DNA of 20,248 bases from JBHHYN01 sp046757565 (GTDB lineage: Bacteria > Pseudomonadota > Gammaproteobacteria > Eutrophobiales > Eutrophobiaceae), in contig JBHHYN010000043.1 of the NCBI GenBank assembly GCA_046757565.1, positions 1 through 20,248 on the forward strand, in the 5' to 3' direction. Numbering within the stretch: position 1 is the first letter of the stretch; each line of letters starts with the position of its first letter. This document shows, in pieces, positions 6,951-14,796 of this stretch. The position numbers were made by a program, and so were the translations under genes. The notes under the pieces are model-generated. The model was not told the DNA's origin. It saw nothing but the letters and a program-made list of their open reading frames with translations, and did not search any database.

Positions 6951-7826
6951 ATGATAAAAACGACGTTTATTCCGGATTGGCTTAAAGTCCTGCCCCAATA
7001 TCTCATTCCACAGCACTTTTTATCCCGGCTGCTATTTTATGCCACGCGTTTTCGATGGCGCCCATGGAAGGATCTGTTGATCAGCAGTTTCATTCGCTTT
7101 TATCGGGTCGACATGGATAGCGCCGCTGATCCGGATTATCACCACTACCACAGTTTTAATCATTTCTTCACGCGTGAACTCAAAGCGGGGTGCAGATCGA
7201 TCGCAAAGGGCCGGGATGCTATCGCCTCACCTGTAGACGGGACAATCAGCCAACTGGGCGTTATCACTGATACGGATATATTTCAGGCCAAGGGCCGCCG
7301 CTTCAGCCTTGGCAGTTTACTGGCCGGGGATGATGCCTTGACCGAACGCTTCCGTAACGGCCACTTTGCCACCCTCTATCTGTCACCCAAAGATTATCAC
7401 CGTATCCACATGCCGGTTGACGGCCGCCTGACCAGGATGATGTATGTGCCGGGACGCTTATTTGCCGTCAATCAAGCGGCAACCCGTGGCATCGATCAAC
7501 TGTTTTCACGCAACGAACGGATCATTAACCTTTTCGATACTGCCGTAGGGAACATGGCGGTGATCACAATTGGCGCCCTGTTCGTCGGCAGCATGGAGAC
7601 CGTCTGGGGGGGCCGTGTCACGCCGGCCGGCCGGCAAATAACAGACAGGAACTACCTGCAAGGCAATGAGGACATTGCCTTGAACAAAGGCGAGGAGTTG
7701 GGCCGGTTTAATATGGGTTCGACCGTCATACTGCTGTTTGAAGCGGGCCGCATTCAATGGCTCAATGAATTAACAGCAGAGATGCCGATTGTGATGGGCC
7801 AGGCTATCGGAAAAATAGTCATCTGA
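6951..7826 (+). CDS. psd: Phosphatidylserine decarboxylase proenzyme
   Basis: The enzyme converts phosphatidylserine to phosphatidylethanolamine at the inner membrane. It self-cleaves to create an N-terminal pyruvoyl cofactor. The 291-aa product has the length of the classical bacterial enzyme. The cleavage site is Gly256-Ser257 in FNMGSTVILLF, a variant of the usual LGST with Met in place of Leu. The probable protease triad is Asp96 (SPVDG), His153 (DYHRIHMP) and Ser257. The N-terminal YHHYHSFNHFFTRELK stretch is also typical. No Shine-Dalgarno is evident; heptad array 4 lies 15 bp upstream. The stop codon lies about 15 bp from the broken end of a truncated cheY-like gene on the opposite strand. 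Confidence 0.95.
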   Translation: MIKTTFIPDWLKVLPQYLIPQHFLSRLLFYATRFRWRPWKDLLISSFIRFYRVDMDSAADPDYHHYHSFNHFFTRELKAGCRSIAKGRDAIASPVDGTISQLGVITDTDIFQAKGRRFSLGSLLAGDDALTERFRNGHFATLYLSPKDYHRIHMPVDGRLTRMMYVPGRLFAVNQAATRGIDQLFSRNERIINLFDTAVGNMAVITIGALFVGSMETVWGGRVTPAGRQITDRNYLQGNEDIALNKGEELGRFNMGSTVILLFEAGRIQWLNELTAEMPIVMGQAIGKIVI

Positions 7827-7841
7827 ATTGCCATGTGAAGT

Positions 7842-7958
7842 TTCCAGTGCTGTTTCAGCGTCTTCTGCTTCAATCACCTCATACGCCTTTTGCTTCAGTG
7901 TAAACGAGACGAGCTGACGGATTGATTTCGAGTCATCGACGACCAAGATGGTAGACAT
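7842..7958 (-). pseudogene. 5' remnant of a second CheY-like response regulator gene
   Basis: From an ATG at 7956-7958, preceded by a strong GGGGAGGTGAGG ribosome site, the frame reads a receiver N-terminus: VDDSKSIRQLVSFTLKQ and AYEVIEAEDAETALE. This aligns with the first 39 or so residues of the intact cheY at 5426-5788 (VDDSASMRQMVSFTLKG, GYEVIEAVDGVDALE). Homology then stops near 7842. The frame continues into the reverse complement of the decarboxylase 3' end and stops at 7770, giving 62 aa. The phospho-acceptor Asp, switch Thr and Lys are absent, so it cannot be a working receiver. The retained ribosome site suggests a recent truncation, perhaps by deletion or rearrangement at the psd junction. 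Confidence 0.85.
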
Positions 7959-8084
7959 CCTCACCTCCCCAAGGTTGGTTAACGTGTGTGCATCCATACC
8001 GGTTATCGGAATAGCGAAGCGATACCTGAGTATTTTTTGTCCCCGGATCCGGCCGCGAGCAGCAGGTTGGTAATAAAATCAAAA
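7959..8084. other. Intergenic stretch upstream of the cheY remnant
   Basis: Apart from the ribosome site of the remnant (about 7959-7970), I see no gene, terminator or promoter that I can defend here. It separates the converging psd and nuo transcription units together with the remnant and element 5. Confidence 0.5.
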
Positions 8085-8154
8085 GTTCAACGTTCAATGT
8101 TTCCTGAACCCTGAACCTTAAACCTTGAACCTTAAACCTTGAACCTTAAACTTT
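8085..8154. repeat. Heptad inverted-arm element 5 (3' end of the nuo operon)
   Basis: The left arm is GTTCAAC, GTTCAAT, GTTTCCT (8085-8105). The right arm is GAACCCT, GAACCTT, AAACCTT, GAACCTT, AAACCTT, GAACCTT, AAACTTT (8106-8154), alternating GAAC and AAAC. The two arms abut in the same 7-nt register with no core. It ends 7 bp before the nuoN stop codon (8162-8164), so it lies in the nuo transcript 3' region. Confidence 0.9.
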
Positions 8155-8161
8155 ATTTATT

Positions 8162-9598
8162 TTACGACCCAATCGCCCTGATACACAGGGCCATCAGCAT
8201 GCCCGGGACAAATCCCAGCAACAACAGGCTGATACCATTCAGACTCAGGATCATGCGCATCTCCGGTGAGGCCTTGAGCGCTGTCATCTGTTCGGGTTTG
8301 TCAAAGTACATGAGTTTTACAATCCGCAGGTAATAGTAGGCGCCGATAACGGAAAGCATAAAGGCCAGCACCGCCAGCCAGACATAACCGTTGGCGATGA
8401 CCTCCTTAAACACAAACCACTTGGCCCAGAATCCGGCAAAGGGAGGAATGCCCGCCATGGAAAACATCAGGATCAGCATAATGAAGGCGAACCACGGACT
8501 GCGCTCGGACAGGCCCTTGAAGTCATCCAGGTTATCGGCTTCATAGCCGTTGCGTCCCAGCAGGATCACCATACCGAAGGCCCCCATACTCATGATGGCA
8601 TAGATGATCACATAGAACATTGAACCCGCGTAACCGGACTGCGTACCTGAGATCAGACCCAATAACAGAAACCCCATATGCGCGATGGTGGAATAGGCAA
8701 GCATCCGTTTTATATTGCCCTGCGATATGGCAATGATATTTCCCGCCGCCATGGACAACACCGATAAAATAATCAACATCTCCTGCCAATCCCCCGCCAG
8801 AGGCGCCATGCCATCCACCAATAGACGAACAGCCATGGCGAAGGCGGCGATCTTGGGGGCGGTGCTGATGAACAGGGTAACCGAGGTGGGAGAGCCTTCA
8901 TAGACATCGGGGACCCACATGTGAAACGGCACGGCGCTCAGTTTGAATGCAATACCGACGATGACAAACACCAGGCCAAACAGGAAAAACAGGTTGGCAT
9001 CACTCTGCGCAGAGATAAAAGCGGCCAATTCAGGCAATTCAAGGGTCCCGGAAATACCATACAGGATGGAAATACCATACAGCAACATACCGGAAGCCAG
9101 GGCGCCCAGGACAAAATACTTCATGGCCGCCTCCGAGGCCGTCTGGAAATCACGGTGCATGGCAACCATGGAATAGAGGGACAGGGACAATAATTCAAGC
9201 CCCAGGTAGACCGTCAACAGGCTGTTTGCCGAAATCATGATCATCATACCCAGCACCGCAAACAGGCCGAGTACAAAATATTCACCTTTAATCAGCTCAT
9301 GTTCTTTCAGGTAATCGTAGGAATAAAAGAAAACAACAAGCGTAATCATGCATACGGCCACCTTAAGCACCGCGCTCATGGGATCACTGATGAAGTTGCC
9401 ACTGAATGCCTGTGTTGATGTATGCGGATAGATCGACAATAGCAAAGCGATGACGACAACTAGCGTCACTTGTGCCAGCCAATAGGTAAAATATCTGTCC
9501 CGGCCGGTAGAGAAAGTATCGGCCACCAGAATAACAGAGGCGAGCGCCAGCAGGGTGATCTCAGGCATCAACAAAACAAGTTCCGATGTTATGGTCAT
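8162..9598 (-). CDS. nuoN: NADH-quinone oxidoreductase subunit N
   Basis: NuoN is one of three antiporter-like proton-pumping subunits in the membrane arm of complex I. The 478-aa, highly hydrophobic protein is about the E. coli length (485). The key glutamate is Glu135 in LGLELLSLSLYSM and the channel lysine is Lys219 in FKLSAVPFHMWVPDVYEGSP. It starts 2 bp after the nuoM stop codon, with GGGG upstream, and so is probably translationally coupled. It is the last gene of the operon; heptad element 5 lies just beyond its stop codon. Confidence 0.97.
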   Translation of the reverse strand: MTITSELVLLMPEITLLALASVILVADTFSTGRDRYFTYWLAQVTLVVVIALLLSIYPHTSTQAFSGNFISDPMSAVLKVAVCMITLVVFFYSYDYLKEHELIKGEYFVLGLFAVLGMMIMISANSLLTVYLGLELLSLSLYSMVAMHRDFQTASEAAMKYFVLGALASGMLLYGISILYGISGTLELPELAAFISAQSDANLFFLFGLVFVIVGIAFKLSAVPFHMWVPDVYEGSPTSVTLFISTAPKIAAFAMAVRLLVDGMAPLAGDWQEMLIILSVLSMAAGNIIAISQGNIKRMLAYSTIAHMGFLLLGLISGTQSGYAGSMFYVIIYAIMSMGAFGMVILLGRNGYEADNLDDFKGLSERSPWFAFIMLILMFSMAGIPPFAGFWAKWFVFKEVIANGYVWLAVLAFMLSVIGAYYYLRIVKLMYFDKPEQMTALKASPEMRMILSLNGISLLLLGFVPGMLMALCIRAIGS

Positions 9599-9600
9599 GT

Positions 9601-11118
9601 CTACCCCAGTTTCGATTGAAGCATTTGTGCAAAAAGATGTTCTATCGACGGATGCATGATGTCAAAAATCGGCGCAGGCCAGACGCCGAACAGCAGCACA
9701 ACAATGGCCAACAGGCCGAGGACCAGTGCCTCACGTGGTGAGATATCGATGAGTTCAGCGACGCGTTCATTGGCCACTTCACCAAAAATAACACGCTTAT
9801 ACAGCCACAGAGTGTAGCTCGCACCCAGGATCATGATGCTCGCTGCAAGAAATGCTATCCAGACATTCGCCTGAAAGCTGCTGAGTATCACCAGGAATTC
9901 TCCCACAAACCCCGAGGTCCCCGGCAGACCGGAGTTTGCCATGGCAAACAGCATCATCAATACCGCAAACCAGGGCATGGTATTCGCCACGCCGCCATAG
10001 TCATTAATCTCCCTGCTATGCAGCCTGTCATACAAGACACCGACACACAGGAACAGAGCAGCGGAGATAAAACCGTGGGAGATCATCTGCATCAGGCCGC
10101 CCTCGATACCCATTATGGCCCCGTCAGCCGAAGCGGTGTTGTGATAGATGGCAAACCCGATAAAAAAACCCAGAGTGACAAAGCCCATGTGCGAAATGGA
10201 AGAGTAGGCGATGAGCTTTTTCATGTCCTGCTGCACCAGGGCGACAAAACCGATGTAGACGATTGCGATCAGCGATAAAGTGATCATTAAACCGCCAAGT
10301 GCGAAACTTGCATCGGGGGTAATGGGCAAGCTGAAGCGCAGGAACCCGTACCCCCCCATTTTCAACATAATGGCGGCAAGTATCACGGAACCACCCGTAG
10401 GCGCCTCCACATGGGCATCGGGCAGCCAGGTGTGGACCGGCCACATGGGCACCTTGACGGAGAAGGCAAGCAGAAAGGCAATGAAAATAGACGTCTGCAC
10501 CGGCAATGACAACGGCAATTCATGCAGATCCGGGATGTAAAAGCTGCCTCCCCTGGAATATAAGTACAACAGGGCAATCAGCATAAAGACCGAACCCAGA
10601 AGGGTATACAGGAAAAACTTGATGGTAGCGTACACCCGCCGGGGACCGCCCCATACGCCGATGATCAGGAACATGGGTATCAACATGGCTTCCCAGAAAA
10701 AGTAGAACAGTATCGCGTCCATGGAGGCGAAGACACCAATCATCAGGCCTTCCATGATCAGAAACGCCGCCATGTATTGGGAGATACGGGTCTCGATGAC
10801 CTCCCAGCCCGCTAATACGACGAGTACCGTCGTAAACGTGGTCAAGACGATAAGCGGCAGGGAAATACCGTCGATGCCAAGATGATAATAGATGTTGAAT
10901 GTCTTGATCCAGACAACCTTTTCCACAAACTGAAGGGAATAGGCCGAGCTGTCAAACTGTACAACAAGCAGGGCCGAAAAAACAAACGTTAAAACAGACA
11001 CCGCAAGCGAGAAATACTTGACGGTCTGTTCCTGCCTGTCACCGGCATACAGCACCCAGATACCCCCCAGGATCGGCGCCCAGGTGACCAGACTCAATAA
11101 TGGTAAATGCTCAAACAT
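9601..11118 (-). CDS. nuoM: NADH-quinone oxidoreductase subunit M
   Basis: This is the second antiporter-like proton-pumping subunit of complex I, 505 aa and polytopic. Glu143 in FFWEAMLIPMFLIIG and Lys222 in VKVPMWPVHTWLPDAHVEAP are the expected proton-channel residues. HVEAPTGGSVILAAIMLKMG is also typical. The start MFEHLPLLSL fits the family. No clear Shine-Dalgarno is seen; the 97-bp gap to nuoL holds an 8-9-nt periodic repeat rather than a tight junction. Confidence 0.97.
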   Translation of the reverse strand: MFEHLPLLSLVTWAPILGGIWVLYAGDRQEQTVKYFSLAVSVLTFVFSALLVVQFDSSAYSLQFVEKVVWIKTFNIYYHLGIDGISLPLIVLTTFTTVLVVLAGWEVIETRISQYMAAFLIMEGLMIGVFASMDAILFYFFWEAMLIPMFLIIGVWGGPRRVYATIKFFLYTLLGSVFMLIALLYLYSRGGSFYIPDLHELPLSLPVQTSIFIAFLLAFSVKVPMWPVHTWLPDAHVEAPTGGSVILAAIMLKMGGYGFLRFSLPITPDASFALGGLMITLSLIAIVYIGFVALVQQDMKKLIAYSSISHMGFVTLGFFIGFAIYHNTASADGAIMGIEGGLMQMISHGFISAALFLCVGVLYDRLHSREINDYGGVANTMPWFAVLMMLFAMANSGLPGTSGFVGEFLVILSSFQANVWIAFLAASIMILGASYTLWLYKRVIFGEVANERVAELIDISPREALVLGLLAIVVLLFGVWPAPIFDIMHPSIEHLFAQMLQSKLG

Positions 11119-11136
11119 TCTTTATTAATATAAAAA

Positions 11137-11215
11137 CCACAGAGGCACAAAGAACACAGAGAAAAAAATAATAAAATATTTTTAATACCTCCCGTATTCT
11201 TCGTATCTTCAGTAT
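11137..11215. repeat. Short-period inverted-arm element with 8-9-nt units (nuoL-nuoM gap)
   Basis: The left arm has CCACAGAGG, CACAAAGAA, CACAGAGAA (11137-11163), with CAC recurring at 8 then 9 nt. An A/T-rich core follows. The right arm has CTCCCGTAT, TCTTCGTAT, CTTCAGTAT (11189-11215), period 9. The reverse complement of the right arm (ATACTGAAG, ATACGAAGA) loosely resembles the left arm. The layout matches the heptad elements but the period differs. It ends exactly at the nuoL stop codon (11216-11218). Confidence 0.65.
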
Positions 11216-13189
11216 TTAATATAAAATTCCATGGACGAAGATCCCTAACAGGAACAACAGTCCGAGGATCATGGCAAAGGCATAATCATAGAGATAACCG
11301 GATTGTATGGTACGGATGACACCGGAAAACCAGCGCACAGTCAGGGCCGCGCCGTTGACAAAGAAATCGTCAATGACCCTGACATCACCGATTCGCCACA
11401 TCAGGCGGCCGATGCCCCTGGCGCCTCCGGCAAATACCGCCTGGTTAAAATCATCGAACCCGTATTTATTCACCAGGACCTGATAGATTAGTTTAAACTG
11501 TTCCGCCAGCAACGCAGGCACCCGGGTAAATTTGATATACAAGACCCAGGCTATTACGACACCGGTCAAGGCAATATAGACGGGTAATTCCGTAAAGGCG
11601 TGTAGAAAAAGCCTGCCTGCGCCCTCGAATTCCCAGCCCATATCCGAGAGCACATCATGTGCCGGCGCCACATAGATGGCATCCATAAAGTAACCGTCAA
11701 ACAACATAGGACCAACCAAATACCAGCCAATGATTAAGGAAGGGATGGCCAGCATCAGCAGTGGCACAGTCACGACCGCAGGTGTCTCATGCAGATGTTC
11801 CCAGGTCTCCTTGTCCATGCGCTCCCTGCCGTGAAAAGTCAGGAAAAACAGACGGAAGGTATACAGGGCCGTGATGAACACACCGGAAAGCACGGCAATA
11901 TAGGCAAAGCCCGCAGCAGCCAGGTGGGAGTGATGCACCGCCTCGATGATGGCATCCTTGGAAAAAAACCCCGCCGTCCCAGGGAAAGCAATCAAGGCCA
12001 GTGATCCCACCAGACAGGTAATCCATGTGATCGGCATATAGCGATAAAGGCCACCCATCTTTCGCATGTCCTGCTCATGGTGCATGGCGATGATCACCGA
12101 ACCCGCTGCCAGGAACAACAACGCCTTGAAGAATGCATGGGTCACCAGATGGAAAATCGCGGCGGAGTAGGCGGACGCCCCCAGGGCAACGGTCATATAT
12201 CCCAGTTGCGACAGGGTCGAATAAGCAATCACCCGTTTAATATCGTGCTGGACGAGTCCTACCAGACCCATAAAGAATGCGGTGATGGCGCCGACGATGA
12301 GGACCATATTCAAGGCGGTCTCGGACAATTCATACAGGGGGGACATGCGCGCCACCATAAAGATGCCGGCTGTTACCATGGTCGCCGCATGGATCAGGGC
12401 GGAGATCGGGGTCGGGCCCTCCATGGAATCGGGCAGCCAGACATGCAATGGCACCTGTGCGGATTTGCCCATGGCGCCGATAAACAGACAGATGCAGATC
12501 ACCGACATGAGCAGCCATTGTTTACCTTCGAAGATCTCTATGGTCTCATTGGCCAGCATCGGCGCCTGTTGAAATACGGCGGCATAATCAAGCGTGTGGA
12601 AATACATCAACACCGCGGCAATCCCAAGCATGAATCCGAAATCGCCAACACGATTCACCAGGAACGCCTTGAGGCTGGCAAAGATCGCGGATTCCCGCTT
12701 GAACCAGAAACCGATCAGGAGATAGGAAACCAGGCCAACACCTTCCCAGCCAAAGAACAGTTGCAAGAAGTTATTGGACATAACCAGCATCAACATGAAG
12801 AAGGTGAAAAGGGACATATAACTGAAGAACCGCTGATAACCCGGATCATCCTGCATGTAGCCGATGGTATAGATATGAATCATCCAGGAAACAAAGGTCA
12901 CCACCACCATCATTGTGACCGATAACCTGTCAATCAAAAAGCCTGATTCCATGCTAAGATTACCGCTGCTGAGCCAGACAAATAACGCCTGGTTATAGAC
13001 CTCTGCCCCGTCAAACACGACATCTTTGTAAACAACCAGGGACAGGAGAAAGGAGATGCCTACTCCGATAATCGTAATCCAGTGGGCGCCACCGCGACCA
13101 ATCACACGGCCGAACAGACCGGCAATCACAGACCCTGTCAACGGCGCAAGGACAATAGCCAGGTATAGCGATTCCATGTTATCGAACAT
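11216..13189 (-). CDS. nuoL: NADH-quinone oxidoreductase subunit L
   Basis: NuoL is the distal antiporter-like subunit of complex I, carrying the long lateral helix. The 657-aa product is somewhat longer than E. coli NuoL (613). Glu149 in FFGWEGVGLVSYLLIGFW, Lys242 in GKSAQVPLHVWLPDSMEGPT and the following SALIHAATMVTAG are diagnostic. The start at 13189 lies 2 bp after the nuoK stop codon, with AAGGG upstream. An in-frame Met at residue 5 is an alternative. Membrane segments continue to the C-terminus (LGLLFLLGIFVHGILY). Confidence 0.97.
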   Translation of the reverse strand: MFDNMESLYLAIVLAPLTGSVIAGLFGRVIGRGGAHWITIIGVGISFLLSLVVYKDVVFDGAEVYNQALFVWLSSGNLSMESGFLIDRLSVTMMVVVTFVSWMIHIYTIGYMQDDPGYQRFFSYMSLFTFFMLMLVMSNNFLQLFFGWEGVGLVSYLLIGFWFKRESAIFASLKAFLVNRVGDFGFMLGIAAVLMYFHTLDYAAVFQQAPMLANETIEIFEGKQWLLMSVICICLFIGAMGKSAQVPLHVWLPDSMEGPTPISALIHAATMVTAGIFMVARMSPLYELSETALNMVLIVGAITAFFMGLVGLVQHDIKRVIAYSTLSQLGYMTVALGASAYSAAIFHLVTHAFFKALLFLAAGSVIIAMHHEQDMRKMGGLYRYMPITWITCLVGSLALIAFPGTAGFFSKDAIIEAVHHSHLAAAGFAYIAVLSGVFITALYTFRLFFLTFHGRERMDKETWEHLHETPAVVTVPLLMLAIPSLIIGWYLVGPMLFDGYFMDAIYVAPAHDVLSDMGWEFEGAGRLFLHAFTELPVYIALTGVVIAWVLYIKFTRVPALLAEQFKLIYQVLVNKYGFDDFNQAVFAGGARGIGRLMWRIGDVRVIDDFFVNGAALTVRWFSGVIRTIQSGYLYDYAFAMILGLLFLLGIFVHGILY

Positions 13190-13191
13190 AA

Positions 13192-13497
13192 TCAGCCCTT
13201 CAGCGTATCCAGTTCCTTGACGTTGATGGTATTGCGACCACGGAAGAGCACGATCAGTATGGCCAGACCGATGGCCGATTCCGCCGCCGCAACCGTCAGG
13301 ATAAAAAATACAAACACCTGTCCCTTGATATCACCGAGAAAATGGGAGAAAGCGATAAAATTCATGTTCACCGAAAGCAGCATAAGCTCTATGCACATGA
13401 GCAGGATAATGACATTCTTGCGGTTGATAAAAATACCTGCCACGCTGATGCAAAACAGGATGGCGGCAAGAATTAAGACGTCAGACAAAATTAACAT
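13192..13497 (-). CDS. nuoK: NADH-quinone oxidoreductase subunit K
   Basis: NuoK is a small membrane subunit of complex I with three helices. From the ATG at 13497 the product is 101 aa, matching the usual length of about 100. The two conserved membrane glutamates are Glu37 (MCIELMLLSVN) and Glu73 (TVAAAESAIGLAI). An in-frame ATG at 13515, contributed by a heptad unit, would add MNHKPT. I prefer the shorter form on length and family start (MLILSDVLILAAILF). Neither start has a Shine-Dalgarno. nuoL follows after 2 bp. Confidence 0.94.
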   Translation of the reverse strand: MLILSDVLILAAILFCISVAGIFINRKNVIILLMCIELMLLSVNMNFIAFSHFLGDIKGQVFVFFILTVAAAESAIGLAILIVLFRGRNTINVKELDTLKG

Positions 13498-13501
13498 GGT
13501 T

Positions 13502-13590
13502 GGTTTATGGTTCATGGTTCATGGTTCATAGTTCATGGTTCATGGTTCATGGTTCGAACTTTGAACTTTGAACCTTGAACCTTGAACATC
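13502..13590. repeat. Heptad inverted-arm element 7 (nuoJ-nuoK gap)
   Basis: The left arm is GGTTTAT, GGTTCAT x3, AGTTCAT, GGTTCAT x2, GGTTC (13502-13555). The right arm is GAACTTT x2, GAACCTT x2, GAACATC (13556-13590). The centre GGTTCGAAC is a near-perfect palindrome and the arms meet without a core, giving a potential stem of about 35 bp with one or two mismatches per unit. The right arm overlaps the nuoJ stop codon (13589-13591). The left arm ends a few bases from the nuoK start. Confidence 0.93.
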
Positions 13591-14188
13591 ACCCCTTCTC
13601 CGCCTTCATCTTCACCAGCCGCACCCTCTCTTCCGGCTTCACAGCTATCTGCTCCTGTGGATCGGGTGTCTTCGGATTTCTGGGTTTACCCATGGTCAGG
13701 GCAATCGCCGCAACGATTGCCACCAGCAGGATCGCCCCGGCGATCTCGAACGGATAGAGGTACTGCGTATACAGCATCGTTCCGAGTTCCCGGGTATTGT
13801 TATATTCCGGACCATGCAGGGAAGCCGAGTATGACCGGGCCGTATCGAAGTAGCCGGAACCGATGATTAATGCCATCGATATAACCATTAAAAGAGCCAC
13901 AACAATACCCACAGGCAGGAACCTGGCAAACCCTTCCCGCAGTGGTGTCAGGTTTATATCAAGCATCATGACAACGAACAGAAACAGCACCATGACAGCG
14001 CCCACGTAGACCAGAACCAATGCGATAGCCAGAAATTCCGCCTCCAGCAATAACCAGATGGCGGCGCTGCAAAAAAACGACAATACCAGAAACAGCGCCG
14101 CATGCACGGGATTACGCACACTGATTACCATGCCTGCAGAGAGAATCAACGCGACTGCAAAAAAATAAAATATGCTCTGTTCCAACAT
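13589..14188 (-). CDS. nuoJ: NADH-quinone oxidoreductase subunit J
   Basis: NuoJ is a membrane subunit of complex I next to NuoK and NuoH. The 199-aa product has five hydrophobic segments, with SAGMVISVRNPVHAALFLVL and YVGAVMVLFLFVVMML typical of the family. The charged C-terminal tail (KPEERVRLVKMKAEKG) makes it a little longer than E. coli NuoJ (184). The ATG at 14188 directly follows a TTTGTTC array, read AAAGAAC in sense, with no recognisable Shine-Dalgarno. Confidence 0.95.
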   Translation of the reverse strand: MLEQSIFYFFAVALILSAGMVISVRNPVHAALFLVLSFFCSAAIWLLLEAEFLAIALVLVYVGAVMVLFLFVVMMLDINLTPLREGFARFLPVGIVVALLMVISMALIIGSGYFDTARSYSASLHGPEYNNTRELGTMLYTQYLYPFEIAGAILLVAIVAAIALTMGKPRNPKTPDPQEQIAVKPEERVRLVKMKAEKG

Positions 14189-14190
14189 TT

Positions 14191-14299
14191 TTTGTTCTTT
14201 GTTCTTTGTTCTTTAGTCATTGGTCCTTGGTCAGTTGTCATTTGTATGTTTTATAATATTAGTTCTCTATTAACTACTGACCAGTGACAAATGACTATC
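14191..14299. repeat. Heptad inverted-arm element 8 (nuoI-nuoJ gap)
   Basis: The left arm is eight units: TTTGTTC x3, TTTAGTC, ATTGGTC, CTTGGTC, AGTTGTC, ATTTGTA (14191-14246). An A/T-rich core spans about 14247-14278. The right arm is GACCAGT, GACAAAT, GACTATC (14279-14299). GTCATTTGT on the left is exactly reverse complementary to ACAAATGAC on the right. The nuoI stop codon (14295-14297) lies inside the last unit. The left arm begins 3 bp upstream of the nuoJ start codon. Confidence 0.88.
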
Positions 14300-14783
14300 T
14301 ATAAATGGCTTCTTTGGCACGGTCTTCTTCCAGTTGTTGTTCATACCTGTCTCCTACCTCAAGTAACTTCTCCTTGGTCATGAGCAGATCACCGCGCTTT
14401 TCTCCGTGGTATTCAAAAATCCTTGTCTCGACAATAGAATCAACCGGGCACGACTCTTCACAAAAACCACAATAGATACACTTGGTAAGATCGATATCAT
14501 AACGCGTCGTCCGCCGGGAGCCGTCTTCCCGCTGCTCCGATTCAATGGTTATCGCCAGGGCCGGGCAAACTGCCTCACACAACTTACAGGCGATGCAGCG
14601 TTCCTCACCGTTTGGATAGCGGCGCAGGGCATGTAACCCGCGAAACCGGGGTGACTGCGGTGTTTTCTCTTCCGGGTACTGAACAGTAACCTTGCGTCTG
14701 AACAGATACCTGCCGGTGAGATGCAATCCCTTGAACAGCTCCCATAACATCAGGCTTTGAAAATAGTTCTTTATCGCTTGCAT
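14295..14783 (-). CDS. nuoI: NADH-quinone oxidoreductase subunit I
   Basis: NuoI carries iron-sulfur clusters N6a and N6b, passing electrons towards quinone in the peripheral arm. The 162-aa protein has two 4Fe-4S motifs: Cys63/66/69/73 (CIACKLCEAVCP) and Cys102/105/108/112 (CIYCGFCEESCP). Its length equals the common 162-163 aa form. The N-terminal segment with FRRKVTVQYPEEK is typical. No Shine-Dalgarno is visible before the ATG at 14783. The 122-bp gap to nuoH holds heptad element 9. Confidence 0.97.
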   Translation of the reverse strand: MQAIKNYFQSLMLWELFKGLHLTGRYLFRRKVTVQYPEEKTPQSPRFRGLHALRRYPNGEERCIACKLCEAVCPALAITIESEQREDGSRRTTRYDIDLTKCIYCGFCEESCPVDSIVETRIFEYHGEKRGDLLMTKEKLLEVGDRYEQQLEEDRAKEAIYR

Positions 14784-14796
14784 ATCGTTTATGTAT

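Noticed and set aside
8085..8154. Intrinsic terminator at the end of the nuo operon
   Set aside because: The arms can pair but the stem is A/T-rich and imperfect and there is no U-tract after a GC-rich stem on either strand; rho-independent termination is not supported.
12077..12925. Long plus-strand open frame (282 aa) opposite nuoL
   Set aside because: It is rich in His, Gln and Gly, as expected of antisense to a hydrophobic membrane protein; nuoL is unambiguous.
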